A stretch of DNA of 64,000 nucleotides from Mytilus trossulus (taxonomy: Eukaryota > Mollusca > Bivalvia > Mytilida > Mytilidae). The stretch lies in NCBI RefSeq assembly GCF_036588685.1, contig NC_086374.1, forward strand, positions 72,352,457 through 72,416,456, given 5' to 3'. Positions 21,147 to 36,100 of this stretch are shown piece after piece (the stretch's first letter is position 1; every line of letters begins with the position of its first letter). The notes beneath the pieces were generated by a model. It had not been told where the DNA came from. It did not search any database and saw only the letters and a program-made list of their open reading frames with translations. Both the position numbers and the translations under genes were made by a program.

Positions 21147-24100
21147 GTAAAATCTATTGACCTTTTATTTGAAAGAAACATAATAGCTAGTTATTTAGTC
21201 TTCTGAAATCATATTCAAGTGCAAAAATTACAGAAAGATGCATATGTTTACAACATGCCTTCATGTAAAATTTATGTTTACAAAGATAAATATGGGTATA
21301 GTCAAATTAGATTGGTTGACAGTTGCTAGCATCAACGAACATAAGTGGCAACTAAGTAAGATAAGTTGTTTTAATAATATGAGGTAGGAATTACTTGTGA
21401 ATGGGGACAAAGTCTGTATGAATTATTTTTCTGTAACTTAAATATTTGTTAAAAAAAAGAAAACGAAATACTTAACGTTTCCAATTTTGGTTCTGTTGTT
21501 AGGTATTTTAGTTGTGATGTTATTTAATTTATGACGTCATATTCAATGTAAACAAAGAAACGCTGTCATCAAGTTATGTTTTTTTCATATCAAACAATTA
21601 TTAAAAATGAATTGGTATTGAGTTTCTTCCTTATATTTTAATACACCTTATCGCTATTTAGTCCATTCCTGGAAAAACAGTCATTTATACAACTTCCTGT
21701 TTAGGTCACGCGGGCCGAAAATGGAGGTCATCAGCAGTGAGCTGAGGGAGGAAAAACTTTAGAAAGTGATCATCAAGAAACTTTGATACAGTATGATCCA
21801 CTTTTTCCGAAATTAAAATTGAAGTAAAAAAATATTTTGTTTGAAGTATTTATGGTAGTTTAAACAGGTCTCATTTAAAAGTATCATGCATGGTGAATTG
21901 TTTAAACAGGGTCCCAGATAGCTTCAACTGGATGAAAAAGTTGTGTAATTTTAGAACTTATCCGGAATGGAATAAATAGCGATTAGGTGTATTAGTAAAC
22001 CATTGTAAACTGATAAATATATATATTATTCAAAGTCTCATGCCAACATGACTGGAAAGGGAAGAAGATTTCTTTGCAGATGCAGGGATTTAAAAAAGTT
22101 TTAAAAAAAAGTTATTGATTTTGAGTTCATTAGTCATGTAAGTAGAAGGAACATTTCGGAAAATTTTCCCAATATTCTCATTTTGAAATTATTTTTTTCC
22201 GTAATTGGCGACTCCGTCCCCATTTAAAAGTGTATTCACTGGTTAAAATTGGGATTGAGGAACAGCAGTCAAATCTGCAAGTTCTTTCAATGTACAGTAA
22301 TGTGTGGCTTTCATCTCTACAATGTTTTTGCCTTCTTCTGTTCTAGTCTGCTTAACATCAGTAGCTTATTTTCAGGGTTGTGATCCCAACCTCTTGATAT
22401 TTGATTGAAAATATCGTCTCGTTTGTTCTCATAGCAAGGACACTCCATGAGGAAAATGATGCGGTGTTTCACGTGCTCCACAGTTGCATGACTCAGGCGT
22501 TAGTTTGGCCTACTCAGTGCTTATAATAGTTGGGTTCTAGCTCTGTCATGTCTGTGTAGCCAGTTCTTAGTTGGGTGAAATATGCTGAAATGTCTTTTTA
22601 GTAGGGAAATTGTACAGAATTGAGTGCTTTGTAGTTGCTTTTTTTATTTTTTCAAACGGGTCTCTGCCTCTCTCAGATAATTCTCATCTTCTCTGCCATT
22701 TGATGTCTTGAAGTGTTTTAAAGGGTTTTTTTCAGTGGTGCTTCTTATTGGTCCTGTGCTGACAGTGCTGCTGTTTTTGCAAGGATGTAGACCTCATTAT
22801 TGCTAGTTATAATGGCATGTCCTGGTGACTGGTGTCCATGATATAAGTTATATTAAGTACTTTTTGCCTAAGATGTTGTATGTTCTTATTACGGAAATGT
22901 AGCTAGTTTGGGCCCAGTTTAGTGTTAGTAGTCCCACAGACTGTCAGAGAAAATTAGGGATAAATATTTATTGTACAAAAACAAAACAATTTTGATTTTA
23001 GTGGAAAATATTCCAAAGTTCAAACAAATACTACAAAATTAAGTAAGTAACTTTTAATGATACTACAATGTTTATTAGATTGATCTCTCAAAAGAGAGAA
23101 AAACAATTACGTTTTTTTAAATAGTTATATGAAAGAAATTGGTAGTCTGAAGGTTTAGAATTCTGGATGTTAAAATAATGAGAGGCAATCACAATCTAAT
23201 GTTTTGAATAATTTTCAGGATTTTATAGACATAGTGCTGTCCAAAACACAGAGGAAGACACCAACTGTAATACACAAACAATATCGTATTGGCAGAATCC
23301 GCCATTTTTATATGCGTAAAGTCAAGTTTGCTCAACAAACATTTCACGATAAATTGACACAGATCTTAACAGATTTTCCCAAACTTGAGGTAGGTATTTT
23401 GTCATATATAAGTGTGTATGGCTAGGCCCAAAATAGTATTTTCTACTGTCAGGATATAATAACTCATGTATAAGAATTGCTCTGAAATTATTCCACAATG
23501 TTTAATACCACAAGTAGTACTTGAAGTTTTGGATTCATTTTGGGGGTTATGGTGCCAACAGTTTAGGAATTAAGGGCCATAAAGAGACCAAAAACAAGCA
23601 TTTTTGTAGTTTCTGGTCAATAACTTGTGTGTAAGTGTATGGATCACTCTGACATTGTAGCACAAAGTTCCATATCACAAATTTCAAAGGAAGGCTGGGA
23701 TTGGGCCACATTTAAAAATATTTTGGTTTGCCCAACCCTACCCAAAGGTTGAGACAGTGGGTAGGTAGGTAGGCATTTTCTTTTTTTTCTTCAAAAAAAA
23801 AGAAATTGAGGTATCAGATGTTTATTAATCTTCATGCCTATTTGATTAAAAAAAAAATTCTTCAAATCAGGACAATAAAAGAATTTGAGTAGGCAGCTTT
23901 TTTCTGGGTAGGTAGCATTTGGGCAAACAAACCTATTATTTATTTTGGCCTTGACTTTGGGGTACTGGCCCAATTTATGCTGAAATTAGGGGCCAAAAAC
24001 AAGCATTTTTCTAGTTTCCAGTCAATAACTTGTGTTTGAGGGTATGGATGTCTTTGAAATTGTACTACAAGGTTCCATATTTCAAAGGAAAGGCTAGGAT

Positions 24101-27100
24101 TGAGTGTGTGGGTAATTGCTTAAAGGGGGATTCAATTTTTTTTCTAAATTTTCAAATTTCAAATTTTTGAATAATTTCAAGAAAAATCTTTAAATGCACA
24201 ATAGGTTTGTAAGATCTTGACATTTATTTTGTGTCAAAAACCTATACTATGTCAAAAATCTGATCACAATTCAAATTCAGACAGTATCAAGGTTGAATAT
24301 TGTGTCCATAATTGCCTCAGCTGTTCAGGGTTCAACCTCTGCGGTCATCTGCTGTCATATCAGATTGCGCTCATGCAGCAATTTATTAAAGCAAAATTTC
24401 TTGATATGATGAAGGTTGTGATGGTATGAAACTGATTTTTTAATAATTTTTGTTATATTTTAGGAAGTACATCCATTTTATGCAGATTTGATGAATGTAT
24501 TGTATGATAAAGACCATTACAAGTTGGCTCTTGGTCAGATTAATACTGCCAGGCATTTAGTAGACAAGTAAGTTATAGCCAACCCTTAGTAGCAGGGGTC
24601 GAATTTAAGCTTTTTTGTGTACTGGCCAGCCGGACCAGTGGACTGAAAACTCTACTGGCCCGGCTCCAAATCTACTGGTCCTGCAAAAATGACATTAATT
24701 TGACAAACACTAATATAAAGGACAGATGTTTAATTTTGATGCTTTCGTTAACATAAATTAGACAGTAACAAAGGAATAGTCTTTATTTTGATTTGGATAA
24801 AGGCTTTGGTAATCTCAATGATTTTTTTTATCAAAATCAGAACAAATATCAACATTGTCTTCCACGTCATCACAATCCTCACGACGACCATACGGTGCCT
24901 GACTAGTTCGTCTGGAGCGCTGTCCAGCAATATTCCACATTTCAATAGCCGGGACCGGATCAAATGATGCTATATCTTCAGTGTGAAACATAATGAAGAA
25001 AAGATCTGATAAAACAGTTGGACACAATTTTGATCGCCAATCATTCTTGACAAGTTTCATCTCAGAAAACCCCCTTATTGCATCAGCAGGATGAGCAGGA
25101 AGGGACTTTATTTCCATCTTCCCTTTGATTTTCAGTTATCTTAATTTTTTTGTACTGCGGTTTAACTCCTTCCAAAAATTTCCACATTTTTTATTGTTGT
25201 GAAGGACGCTCACCCGCGATATTAATTAACTTGATCAATGCTAATATCCCCCAGTACCGTGTAATTGATTTCACAGGTAAATTGTTTTGTAAACAAACGG
25301 AGATTGCGATGCAATCTGATTTTTATCGACAAATTTCTACTGGTCCGCCGGACCACCAGCTGACAAAATCTACTGGTCCAACGCAAATTTTACAAGTCCC
25401 GGACTACCGGACTTGCGCTAATTTCGACCCCTGCTTAGTAGTCAAGTAAAACCCAGCATATTGTACTCTCACCAGCTTTAGTAGAACAACATAGGTTAAT
25501 TCATGGTCTGATAGATTTTGCTAGGCATTATATTGTCAAAAGTCATTTAATTTCTCTTTTCATCATGTTCATGCTTATCGTTTTTTTTCTATCATGTCTG
25601 CACTTTCCAGTCAAACAAATATTGGGACATGTCACTGGCAGACCTAATTGGAAAATCACCGCGATTTTTGTAAAATATTCGGTGTTTTTTGGCCAATCTC
25701 CGCGGAACGGATAATAAATAGAGGTTCATCGTAGATTTTCCGTTTTACAGAATATTTTGCGGTTCTCCGGAGATTTTCCGTGTCTCAGGGAATTATCCGT
25801 TTGTCCGATAAAACGGGTGTGTATTGAGTCATTGATAGAACCAGTGATGCGTGAGCGACGGTTATTAAAAGGTCGGTTGTATAATCCGTTATGCGTGAGC
25901 GACGTTCAATCATTAATTGATCGTTGTATTATCCGTTAAGTGTGAGGGACGGTTGTATTGAGGTACAGATTGTAATATATGTAGAAGTTTACAGAACTAT
26001 CAATAATCGATTGAGATATACGGAATTTTCAAAAATTTATCACATAATGTTTCTGTAAATTTAGAGAGAAACAGATTATATATTTCTCGGGGTTAAAGGT
26101 TTACTTTTATGATTGAAAAATACATGTGTATGTCTGAGGCCGAAGATCATTTAAACTTCATTGGCAAATAGGAATTTTTAAAACGATCTTGATCACCTGC
26201 TGATCCATTAATCTTTCAGAATGAAATGCACATTTATACCTCTTGGGGTTGAAGGCATATATTAGCAACATTAACAATATGCTACGATGAGATAATGACA
26301 AGTTGCGAATTTTAGTCCGAATGTGTATGTATATGATCATATGGACATACATTCATCTTTATAATAAATCTGTTCATCTGTCATTTGTTTTATTAAATTA
26401 CTTTTCAATTGTGGTATAAATACAATTTTATCATTGTGTAAGACGATTTGAGAATAATGCTTTCATCGTAAATACTTCAGAAATTATAATTGATTCAAGA
26501 ACCGTTTATTGGAACAAAAATAAAATGAACGGCCTATAGGAATTTCTAACCTTAGTTGATATCAGGGGTCAATTGGTATAGCAGTATGTAACGTAATACA
26601 ACGATCATCGATGCATAATATGCATATGTATGTATATAGTATGCATGCAACTGGATTTCGACAACTCGTGGGTTGTCTTTTAGACAAAGAAGTTCCATTT
26701 TAAAGATATGAAAGTACGTCAATGCACGTCTTGTAAACTAATCTGTTACTTTTTGAAATATAAATAAGTTATATTTAAGAGATTGGATGGTTATTTCACA
26801 CGTATTAAAGTTCTTCTGTCATCATTACTGTTTTTCAATTATTTTTTGAGAGTTCGATCTTAAAACTAAGTTCGTCCTGACATTTATGGAATATTTGCCA
26901 CTGGAAGTTAAACAACCAACAATCAATCATCTTATTACAAAATTTAAAATATGCCTGAGCGATAATATTCTTTCAAATTTTAATGTGAAAGACAGTTTCT
27001 CCATTTATAAGAAGGCACTTCCAGGTCTAATTTTAATGTATCTACATTCCGGGACTGAGATTTATTTACTATACTAGCAAAAAAAAAAAGAAAAGAAAAG

Positions 27101-30100
27101 AAATGATGATACGTTTTTTTTTTTAATAATTAAATAATTAACGTTAAAAATATATGTAATTAACTTGATCTAAAACTTGACCTCGCTCATGATAGAGAAT
27201 GTTAAAAATCAATTGTGTCGACTGCACGGGATTTTCCAACGGCGGGAAATACCCTGTAACTATAAACACAGGTGATGTTATATACTGACCGATTGTGGAA
27301 TGTCAATTCAGGGTTAAAGTGATGTGTAATGATTGACATTATTGTCCGCTTGAAAGTTGAGGCTCTAGTAGGTTCATTTCAATTGATAATCGAAAATCTA
27401 AAATCATTTTTTTTTTCAAATCAACGATGAAGTTTTGGATATTATGGAAGGGATTTTTTTAAGGACAACGGAGGTACCTTAAAAGTCTATAGGAAAATAT
27501 ACAAATAAAATAATATAAAACAATTACTTGTATCTTATAAATCAATGATAAAGCGACTTCATCAGTATTAACAGTTATAAGATTGCAATCAGATGACTTT
27601 TAATTTTGTTTGTCACGGTTTCAGGACTGGGAGTGTATAAGATTACCTTATATTACATTGTATTTACAAATGTTTGTTTATATTGCTTGACCCTTATGGG
27701 TGTAATTTTGCAATAAAGATTAAAAATATATACTTAGGATGTTCCATTCTCAGCATTGTTTCTGGTCTGTCTGTTCGTTTGTTCGTTCGTCCGTCTGTCC
27801 CGCGTCAGGTTGAAGTTTTTGGTCGAGGTAGTGTTTGATGAAGTTGATATCCAATCAATTTAAAACTTAGTACACATGTTCACAATGATATGATCTTTCT
27901 AAATTTAATGCCAAATTAGAATTACCTCATTCCGTCAGTCCACTCAGGGACTTTCTTTACTAAGTAAAGAAAGTCCCTGGTCTGTTAAACATAGAAAATG
28001 TTATTGCGGATTGGGCATCCGTGTATACTAGTGACACATTCTTTTTTTTTAATTTATTAAACTTGTTCCCAGTGGCAGATCCAGATTTTTTTATATATAA
28101 GGAGAGGGGAGACTAACTGATAATGTCATGAGAGGACCAGCTCCAATCATTCTCAAGTGATTCCCTACATAGTCAATATTTATTTTTCAACAAAGGGGGC
28201 GGACACCGTGTCATTCCCCCTTTATAGCCGACTGAGAAACTCAAAGGGCTGTTTAGGCAGTCAATGTCGTCAAAAACTTCTATGTGTTGTATAGCCAGTC
28301 ATTGTGTCAGTGTAAAACTTCCATGTATATCAATCAATCAAATCAAGACTATTAAAAACTCCTATCAACGCCATTCCCCACTAAATCCGGCTCTGGTTCT
28401 ATTAATTTCATTATTTCTTCAGCATACTAGTATCGGTAGCATGTGAGTATGGTAGCACTCCGTAGATAGGTCTGTAGTTTTGCATGTATGACACTAACAG
28501 TATTAGAAGGCCAGGGTTTGAAGGTCTTTCAACATTCCGAGTGTGGCTCAATTGCAACTATATTTTCTGTGAAGTGCTACCTAAGCCGTGGCCAGGTGAA
28601 CCCTACCCATTTTTTTCAAAGGATTTTCAAATAGCACATCGAAACACTTCCAGCATTCTATATTTTTTTCACCAAAAAGTTGTACCTCAGCATAATACAG
28701 GTCAAGAGGTACATTTGTTTGAGGACCGGGGGGTTTCAATTACTGTTCTTAAGTTTAATTTCCTGTTACTACGAATTTTCGGGATTTTTTTTTTATCAGA
28801 TTTGCCCTGTTGTCTTTTCTTTTAACTCCGTGTAAACCCTCACACGCGATGTTTACAAAATTATTTAATTGTTTCAAAAATTAAATTTGTTGTATTACCT
28901 CTTTTAACAAAATAATATTTAGTTAGCTTTATTTGCGCCTTTTCAAAGTCCAAGCATTGAACATTGCAAACACATATAGATATTTTCAAATGAATTAGAA
29001 AATATCTTCCCAAATCGACAGAACGTACACAGAGATATTTGCCACTGGTCTTTACCCAGTTAACGATTCACTCTTAAAATGCATTTCTCAAAAAACGATG
29101 GGGAAACAGAAAAAACACAGACTATATATTTTGGATAAACAGCCAGGGACATTTCCAGACATGAATATAACTGCATGGACCATCGCTTACAAGTTTTGTG
29201 ACAGAACAGACTTACAACTTTACTATAGTACATGTACAGTGCTTAGAACTGTCTCATAATTTTACTCCAGTTTACATAGTGCATTCTTTTATGTTATGAT
29301 AACAGAACTGTGTTTTATCAAGGTTTATCATAACTTGTATGGTTTTATGATAACTGATTTCTGAGGAATATGTTTAATAATGCAAACTTTATTTAAAGAT
29401 ACGTTTTTTTCCAATTGGCGCTAAAGAAAAGCACCATATGAATATTCATGAACGTACAACGATTGCTCAAAATCGTTATTTAAAAATCCTGTTTGTGAGA
29501 TGTAGATTCATTTCAATACCGAAATTTCGTCTATATATTAAGTTTCACAAGTGTATAACACGGACAAGCTATCAGAAGGTACATTACTCCCATTTTGTTT
29601 TGGTGTGAACCATCGATGTTTACAGCAATATCAAAGAATAAGATGATGATGGTAGAAAGAACTATGGGCGTCATGTGGCAAATATTACATGCATATCGGA
29701 CCATGAGTTGTCAATCTGTATGAAAAGATTTCCAATACAACCATATTATTGAGAAGGAATGTTTACATGCTATTCTCTCGTACTAGTATTACAGAGTTCT
29801 TGGGTTGTTCACCTTAGACAGACATCTTTTTAACGATGTTTAAAAAAAGACAGAACCAATTTAATGTCATATATCCCTATTTTTTAATATAACTATAAAA
29901 TACCCCTATTTAGCGGACAAGCAGTTTATTCTTTTTTCTGTTATTGAATATTGAATACCAAGAAGGAAAATAAATCCCGAAATTAATTTGAAACTTTGAT
30001 ACTCAATAGTTTTCCAGCAAAATATTCACATCCCTTGGGGATAATTAGTGTTTGTCCAGTGGCATATATAACATGCATGTCGGAACAGGAAATTTGGCAT

Positions 30101-33100
30101 AATGTTCTTTCAGAACCATGTTCACATCATTGTACATTAGGCAGCAACCATTTGATTTTCGGGGGGGGGGGGGGGGGGGGGCTATGGGTTTTTTTTCTGT
30201 ACAAACTTTTTTTTTCGCCTGTGGCGAAAAACAAACTATTTTTTCGCGGCAAGTCAAAAACATTTTTTTTTCTTTCAATTTTAGCATTACATATAGTGGC
30301 AGCTGAGGGTGTAACAAGCAATTTATATAATTTTGAATTGCAACTATCTATAGTTCCGTAACTTTCTATCAAGGCGTATAAAAGAATGGTCGATAAGTGC
30401 GTATATTTTTGTTAAATCAATATTTCTTGTATGTTTCAAACTGTCCTTCACTTTTGAGAACGAGTACTTACATTTCCCCAAATTTACCCTTGGAAAAAAT
30501 GTGAAAACAGATTTTTATTTTATCAAATCTTTTTTTTTTTGGAATTATTTAGATTTTTATAAATAATATTCTTTACACCAGAAATGTAATTTATAAACAA
30601 GCTTATGCGTTTAGTAATGACTAGTATATTGGACACGCAAGACAGAGATTTATACTATACACCTGATAGTTCAAAATGGAAAGTTTCAAGATATCGGTCG
30701 TATACACTGATCAATACCCTTAAAAGTGAAGCGATGCATGAACTTGCAAGTCCGACAGGAAATCGCTTGAATACCTGAACGTGTCACCTCACAATACATA
30801 TGGGAGTAATACCTTTAGCCATGCTGGTGATCAGACAAGGGAAGGTACGAATTTTATTACATAAAAGAATTATGAACAAATTAGATTTTCGAAAACAATT
30901 TTCACGGAACACTTATTTATGCTCATTTATGACTTTGAACTATGACTTTTTCACCAATTCCCATATAAACAGTTAAAAACGACAGACCTTGGTTACCACG
31001 GTATAGCTGACTTATATTAAACCAAATTTCAGAAATCCTTGTATTGTAGTTCCTGAGAAAAATTTTCAACTTGGCTATCATGTGTAAAATCAATCAAGTG
31101 TTCGGTAAACAGGAAGTTGTTGAGTGATTTATCTGAAAATGCGCATCAAGTTCCAAGTATAGCTGACTTATATCAAGCCTGAAACCAAATTTCAGAAATC
31201 CTGGTAGTGTAGTTCCTGACAAAAAATGTGACGAAAAATATTCATGGGACGGACGGACGGACTGACTGACTGACAGACTGACGGACGGATGGACTGACGG
31301 ACTGACGGAAGGACAGACAGAGGTAAAACAGTATACCCCCTTTTTTTTTCAAAGCGGGGGTATAATTAAATATCTTACAATGCAAAGCTAGTTATTTGCG
31401 ATGTGCGATGATGCGTAGCTGCATGGTAGATTACTACGTGAATTAGATCATTTTGATTATCTTTGAATTCACTAACACGTGGCTGTTGACACATTACACA
31501 CAATATATTTAAAATACCTGGGGCAATTTACACTTCTGGTTTATTGTCCCTTTAACCAGCCAGTGTATCTGTGTATGATGTATTTATCTACTGTGCAAGG
31601 GTTGTGTAGCCAGTCAAGGTCGTTAAATGTATCTCTAGCTCCATTGACAGACTCCCATAATATATTCGAAAGCGGATCCCGAATTTTGAAAAAAAAGAAT
31701 GTGAAAGGACGTAAAGACAACATTACAAATTGGACTTGTGTACATGCAACATTCAATCTATTTCTTGTTTGACAGTTTACTGACTGTCAAACCCGTGTTC
31801 AATTTATTATTTTGATATGGTTCCATCATTCGAAAATAAGTTATTAAAATCTCAGTAGGCTAAAAAAAAACTACTGGATTTTACCCACAGAGTGCAACAA
31901 ACACAGGTCACGGAAATGGTCTATACTACTTCAAACTTTGGCAATCTAAAATAAAATCTTATCAGTCAATTTCATCGTATCACAATTTCATGTAACAGCA
32001 GAAGATAGTGCCTTGAAGATAGCTGAGTAAAATAAATATTTTTTTAAACAAGATATATGTAGGGAGCTCTATTTTAACCAACCCGCGCATGAACAGATTC
32101 ATTTTTTCTTGTATTTACTTCCTAAATGACACGACTCTAGAAATGTTTGCCACTGGACATCAATTTAAAAATTAAATAGAATCAGACAGTCATGCTCGAG
32201 CAAATAACATTGAGAACGGAACTTTATAGCAAGATATATACTATAGTGTATACAGATTGTATTTGAACACACACGAGGGTCTTGAATATAGTCTTATAGT
32301 TGTAAGTAATTTTTCTGTAGTCTTCATATTTTTCCCCATTATTCTATATTCTTTGTTTTCTTGGTGTCTATTTTATTTACTTTTTTGGCCCTTTGTTGTG
32401 CACTTTTTGTCCATATATATTCTCTCTTCTTCTATATAAATCCTATTCAAACCCTTATAAACATACACCATCAAAATGTTCAACTCAAAACCCCAGTTGA
32501 CTTGTCATCCATGGAGTTTTTCTCAACCGTTGAGAATATAACAAATGCTAAATGAGTCCGTTTAAAAAAAAAGATGTGGTGTGATTGCCAATGAGAAAAG
32601 TCTGGATAAGAGACCATATGCCACAGAAATTAACAACTATACATGTAGGTCACCGTACGGCCTTCAACAATGAGCACAGCCCATACTGCATAGTCGTCTA
32701 TAAAAGGAGAAAAAGTCTAGGAGTCCATTACTGATATTACATATATATATGATTAATGTATCACGTATACGTCTGATGCTTAATTGTTGGCTCTGCTGGA
32801 AGGCAAAATATTTAGCTCTTTACTGACTTGTATTTAACAACTGAAACTAGATAAGTTATGAAAATCAAGGAATCTATACATGATATAACAGCAAATTTGA
32901 ACGGAACCAAAACGCAAATTAGTAAAATAATAAGTATACAACTTGCATTTCAGCATTTTAATATTGGTAATTAATAATGATGTAATGCGTAAATAAGTTA
33001 TCCTACACAGTGGAACAAATGGGAAGCCAAAGTACGTTAATGTCTGGATTAATCTTCTGCAAAAACAATGTCATTTTGTTTATTTTATCTGGTTAAATCT

Positions 33101-36100
33101 TCTGACATCAGACTCGGACTTCTTTAGAACTGAATTTTAAATGTGCGTATTGTTATGCGTTTACTTTTCTACATTGGCTAGAGGTAAAGGGGGGGGGGGG
33201 GGTGAGATCTCATAAACATGTTTAACCCCGCCGCATTTTCCCGCCTGTCCCAAGTCAGGAGCCTCTGGCCTTTGTTAGTCTTGTATTATTTTAATTTTAG
33301 TCTCTTGTGTACAATTTGGAAATTAGTATGGCGTTCATTATCACTGAACTAGTATATATTTGTTTAGGGGCCAGCTGAAGGACACCTTCGGGTGCGGGAG
33401 TTTCTCGCTACATTGAAGACCCGTTGGTGACCTTCTGCTGCTGTTTTTCTATGGTCGGGTTGCTATCTCTTTGACACATTCCCCATTTCCATTTTCAATT
33501 TTATTTCAATAAACTGACTTAAATAAAATTTAAGCAAGTTAAACTGTAAGCTTGCCGCCGTTGATACCCCTGCCGAAATATTTCGGTTCACAGGAAGTTG
33601 TTGAGAAATGAATCTGAAAACGCACCACACGGTACAACCCTGTAACCAAATTGATAGATACAAAAAGATAGATACACAAACAAATTTACTTAAATAAATG
33701 TTTAATTTACATGTAATGTATGACGTACTTAAAATCATCTTTGTGTAAAGAAACGTTTGAGACATATATACACAAAAATTTACGCAAATGTTCCATACAT
33801 AATTTTATTTTAGGTCAATCGACAATTAAACATTATAATTAAATTAAAACAGATATAAATTCAGTTTCTCACGAGACAAAATTCGGCCACAAAATTCTAC
33901 TGGCTACATATTTTTTATATATGACCAGAGACATATAATGTCTCTGATATGACAAAGTTGCCTCATTTCTTTTTTTGACATGTTTAAGACTCTTTTTGTT
34001 TTCCTGATTGAATATACACTATAGTATTGCCGAGTGCTTCTGTTAAAATAAAGTTCTGGTCATGGTTAAAATAGTATGTCAGAATTTGTTAATCTTTAAA
34101 AAACTATTTAGAATTCACCTCCGGTAATATTCAGGTGATCGGAGGGCAATAAATTGCGTAATCGCACACCTGTGAATTATCAATCACAACTCTATTAAGG
34201 ACCTAATTACCGGAAAATCGGACACACACAATTTCACTGTGTAATTAAACAAACTATTGCAAAGATATATGCCGTACAGAAAATTTTCTTGTAATAACAA
34301 TTGAGCATTACCAGATTTGAAATTTTAATTATGAAATGCATATCATATAACAATATTTTTCTCAATAAATGCTGAAAGATAAATATAACATTCAAGTATT
34401 TTTTATTAGAAAAGAAATTATAATATGATCTGATATAATTTTCCCATTGCTTTTCTTGATTATCTATCGAGGTTATTCATCCCCGACTTGATTGCATGTT
34501 CTAAATTTTATCGACGAGAATCTCATTCTGGGCCGCGATCTTTAACGGGATTTCACAGAGTTGCCAATCTCTGTGTATATATGTCTCTGCACAAACGATG
34601 CAAACGGCTAAGCTCGCACATGTTTTGATCATTTCTTTCAAACATACGTTTGCAAAGTTTACATAAACTTTGACAAACTATGCAAACGCTAAAAATGCTT
34701 CTGCAGTTTGTCGTTTGTTAGTACAAACGCTCCATTTGTTTCTAACTTCAACCTGATTAAACGAAGTTGTTTCTACGTTTGTAAAAAAGTCTGATTACCA
34801 ACAACATGTACATGCATTATTGAAAATTCAAACAGGGTCATTAAAGATTTATCAAACGATGTATTTGTTTCTACTCGTGTATCGTTTGGAAAACAGTAAC
34901 GCACGCGACACAACGTTTACAAAATTCTAGTTAGAAAGAAATGCGGCCTAAGAAAAATCTTATTAGAATCACAAGAAGTTCTGATAGGTCGTAAAATAAA
35001 CTTCCCATCACTTTATTCTTTTCACATGTCAATTTAAAAAAAAAAAATTCGCAACGATGTAATAATTGAAAGCACGAGGAAGGCTGACCAAAATGTTCAA
35101 CTTGCGGCTAGTGATTGACAGGTATGATTATATCTTGGGGCTCTTGTGGGGAGCGTGGTGTCGGACGGAAAAAAAGATTTCCAGTATTCATATATATATA
35201 AATGTCGATCTGATGTGGAAAATTGGGAGTTTTTTTTATAGCACAAAGAAAAAGACGTTAGAAAAGTAACAATGTGTAACTATAAACGAATTACTCGTTT
35301 ATAATCTACGAGACTGATCAGATCGAAGTTTGATAAAAAAAAAAATTAAAAAAAAATAGCATTCAATATCAAACCTTGGAATAAACATGTTCAATGTATA
35401 CCTGCAAATATGTCTGAATAAATTATATTGTGTATTTAAATTATCTCCATTGAATACAATACAATTTATTAAATGTATCTATGATATCCTCCATAAATAA
35501 ATATCTGTACAGGTAAAGTTAAATTCGGATCAACAGATTGATTTATGACCTTCCGCTTGTCCATGTTGTATTGCAAAAATATCACAGCAGGTGTTACTCA
35601 CACTAGAGAAGTGTCAAATCAGTATGACATTATGTCGGATTACGGCATCTGCAGTAATTAAGACTCTGTTTTTACTGTTTTTACAGGAACTGATTTATCT
35701 TAACATGACAAATAAAGAAGAATTTTGTAAGGTGAACATATTAATTTGTAGTATTGCAAAGTTACCACGTACATTTTCCTGTTCATTGGTCACATTTAAA
35801 TAGATTTTTCTTTATTGAACTAAATTCGATATTTAAATTGCAAGTAACTTTAATATCAAAACCACCGATTTTTATTTCTCGACTGAAAAGGGTAATAAGA
35901 CGGTTATTTTTATCTGACTGTAAACAGTGTATATAATCACAACGATCTATTAATAACCGCTGCTCACAGATAACGGATTATACAACGATCTATTAATAAC
36001 CGTCGCTCAGGCATCACTGGTTCTATCACTGACTCAATACACACCTGTTTAATCGGACAAACGGATAATTCCCTGAGACACGGAAAATCTCCGGAGAACC

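Larger units (their letters stand above)
21147..23218 (+). other. NOG1 intron 1
   Basis: About 2.1 kb. It contains the inverted-repeat element at 21639-21994 and a decayed LINE fragment at about 22270-22860; the rest is unremarkable. Confidence 0.8.

Noticed and set aside
28264..28825. Transposase for the 10.6-kb element in the 60- and 113-residue ORFs
   Set aside because: No catalytic motif or domain can be seen, and ORF lengths are what AT-rich non-coding DNA gives by chance.
30045..30372. Overlapping ORFs of 60-120 residues on both strands
   Set aside because: All run through a poly-G tract and have no recognisable domain.
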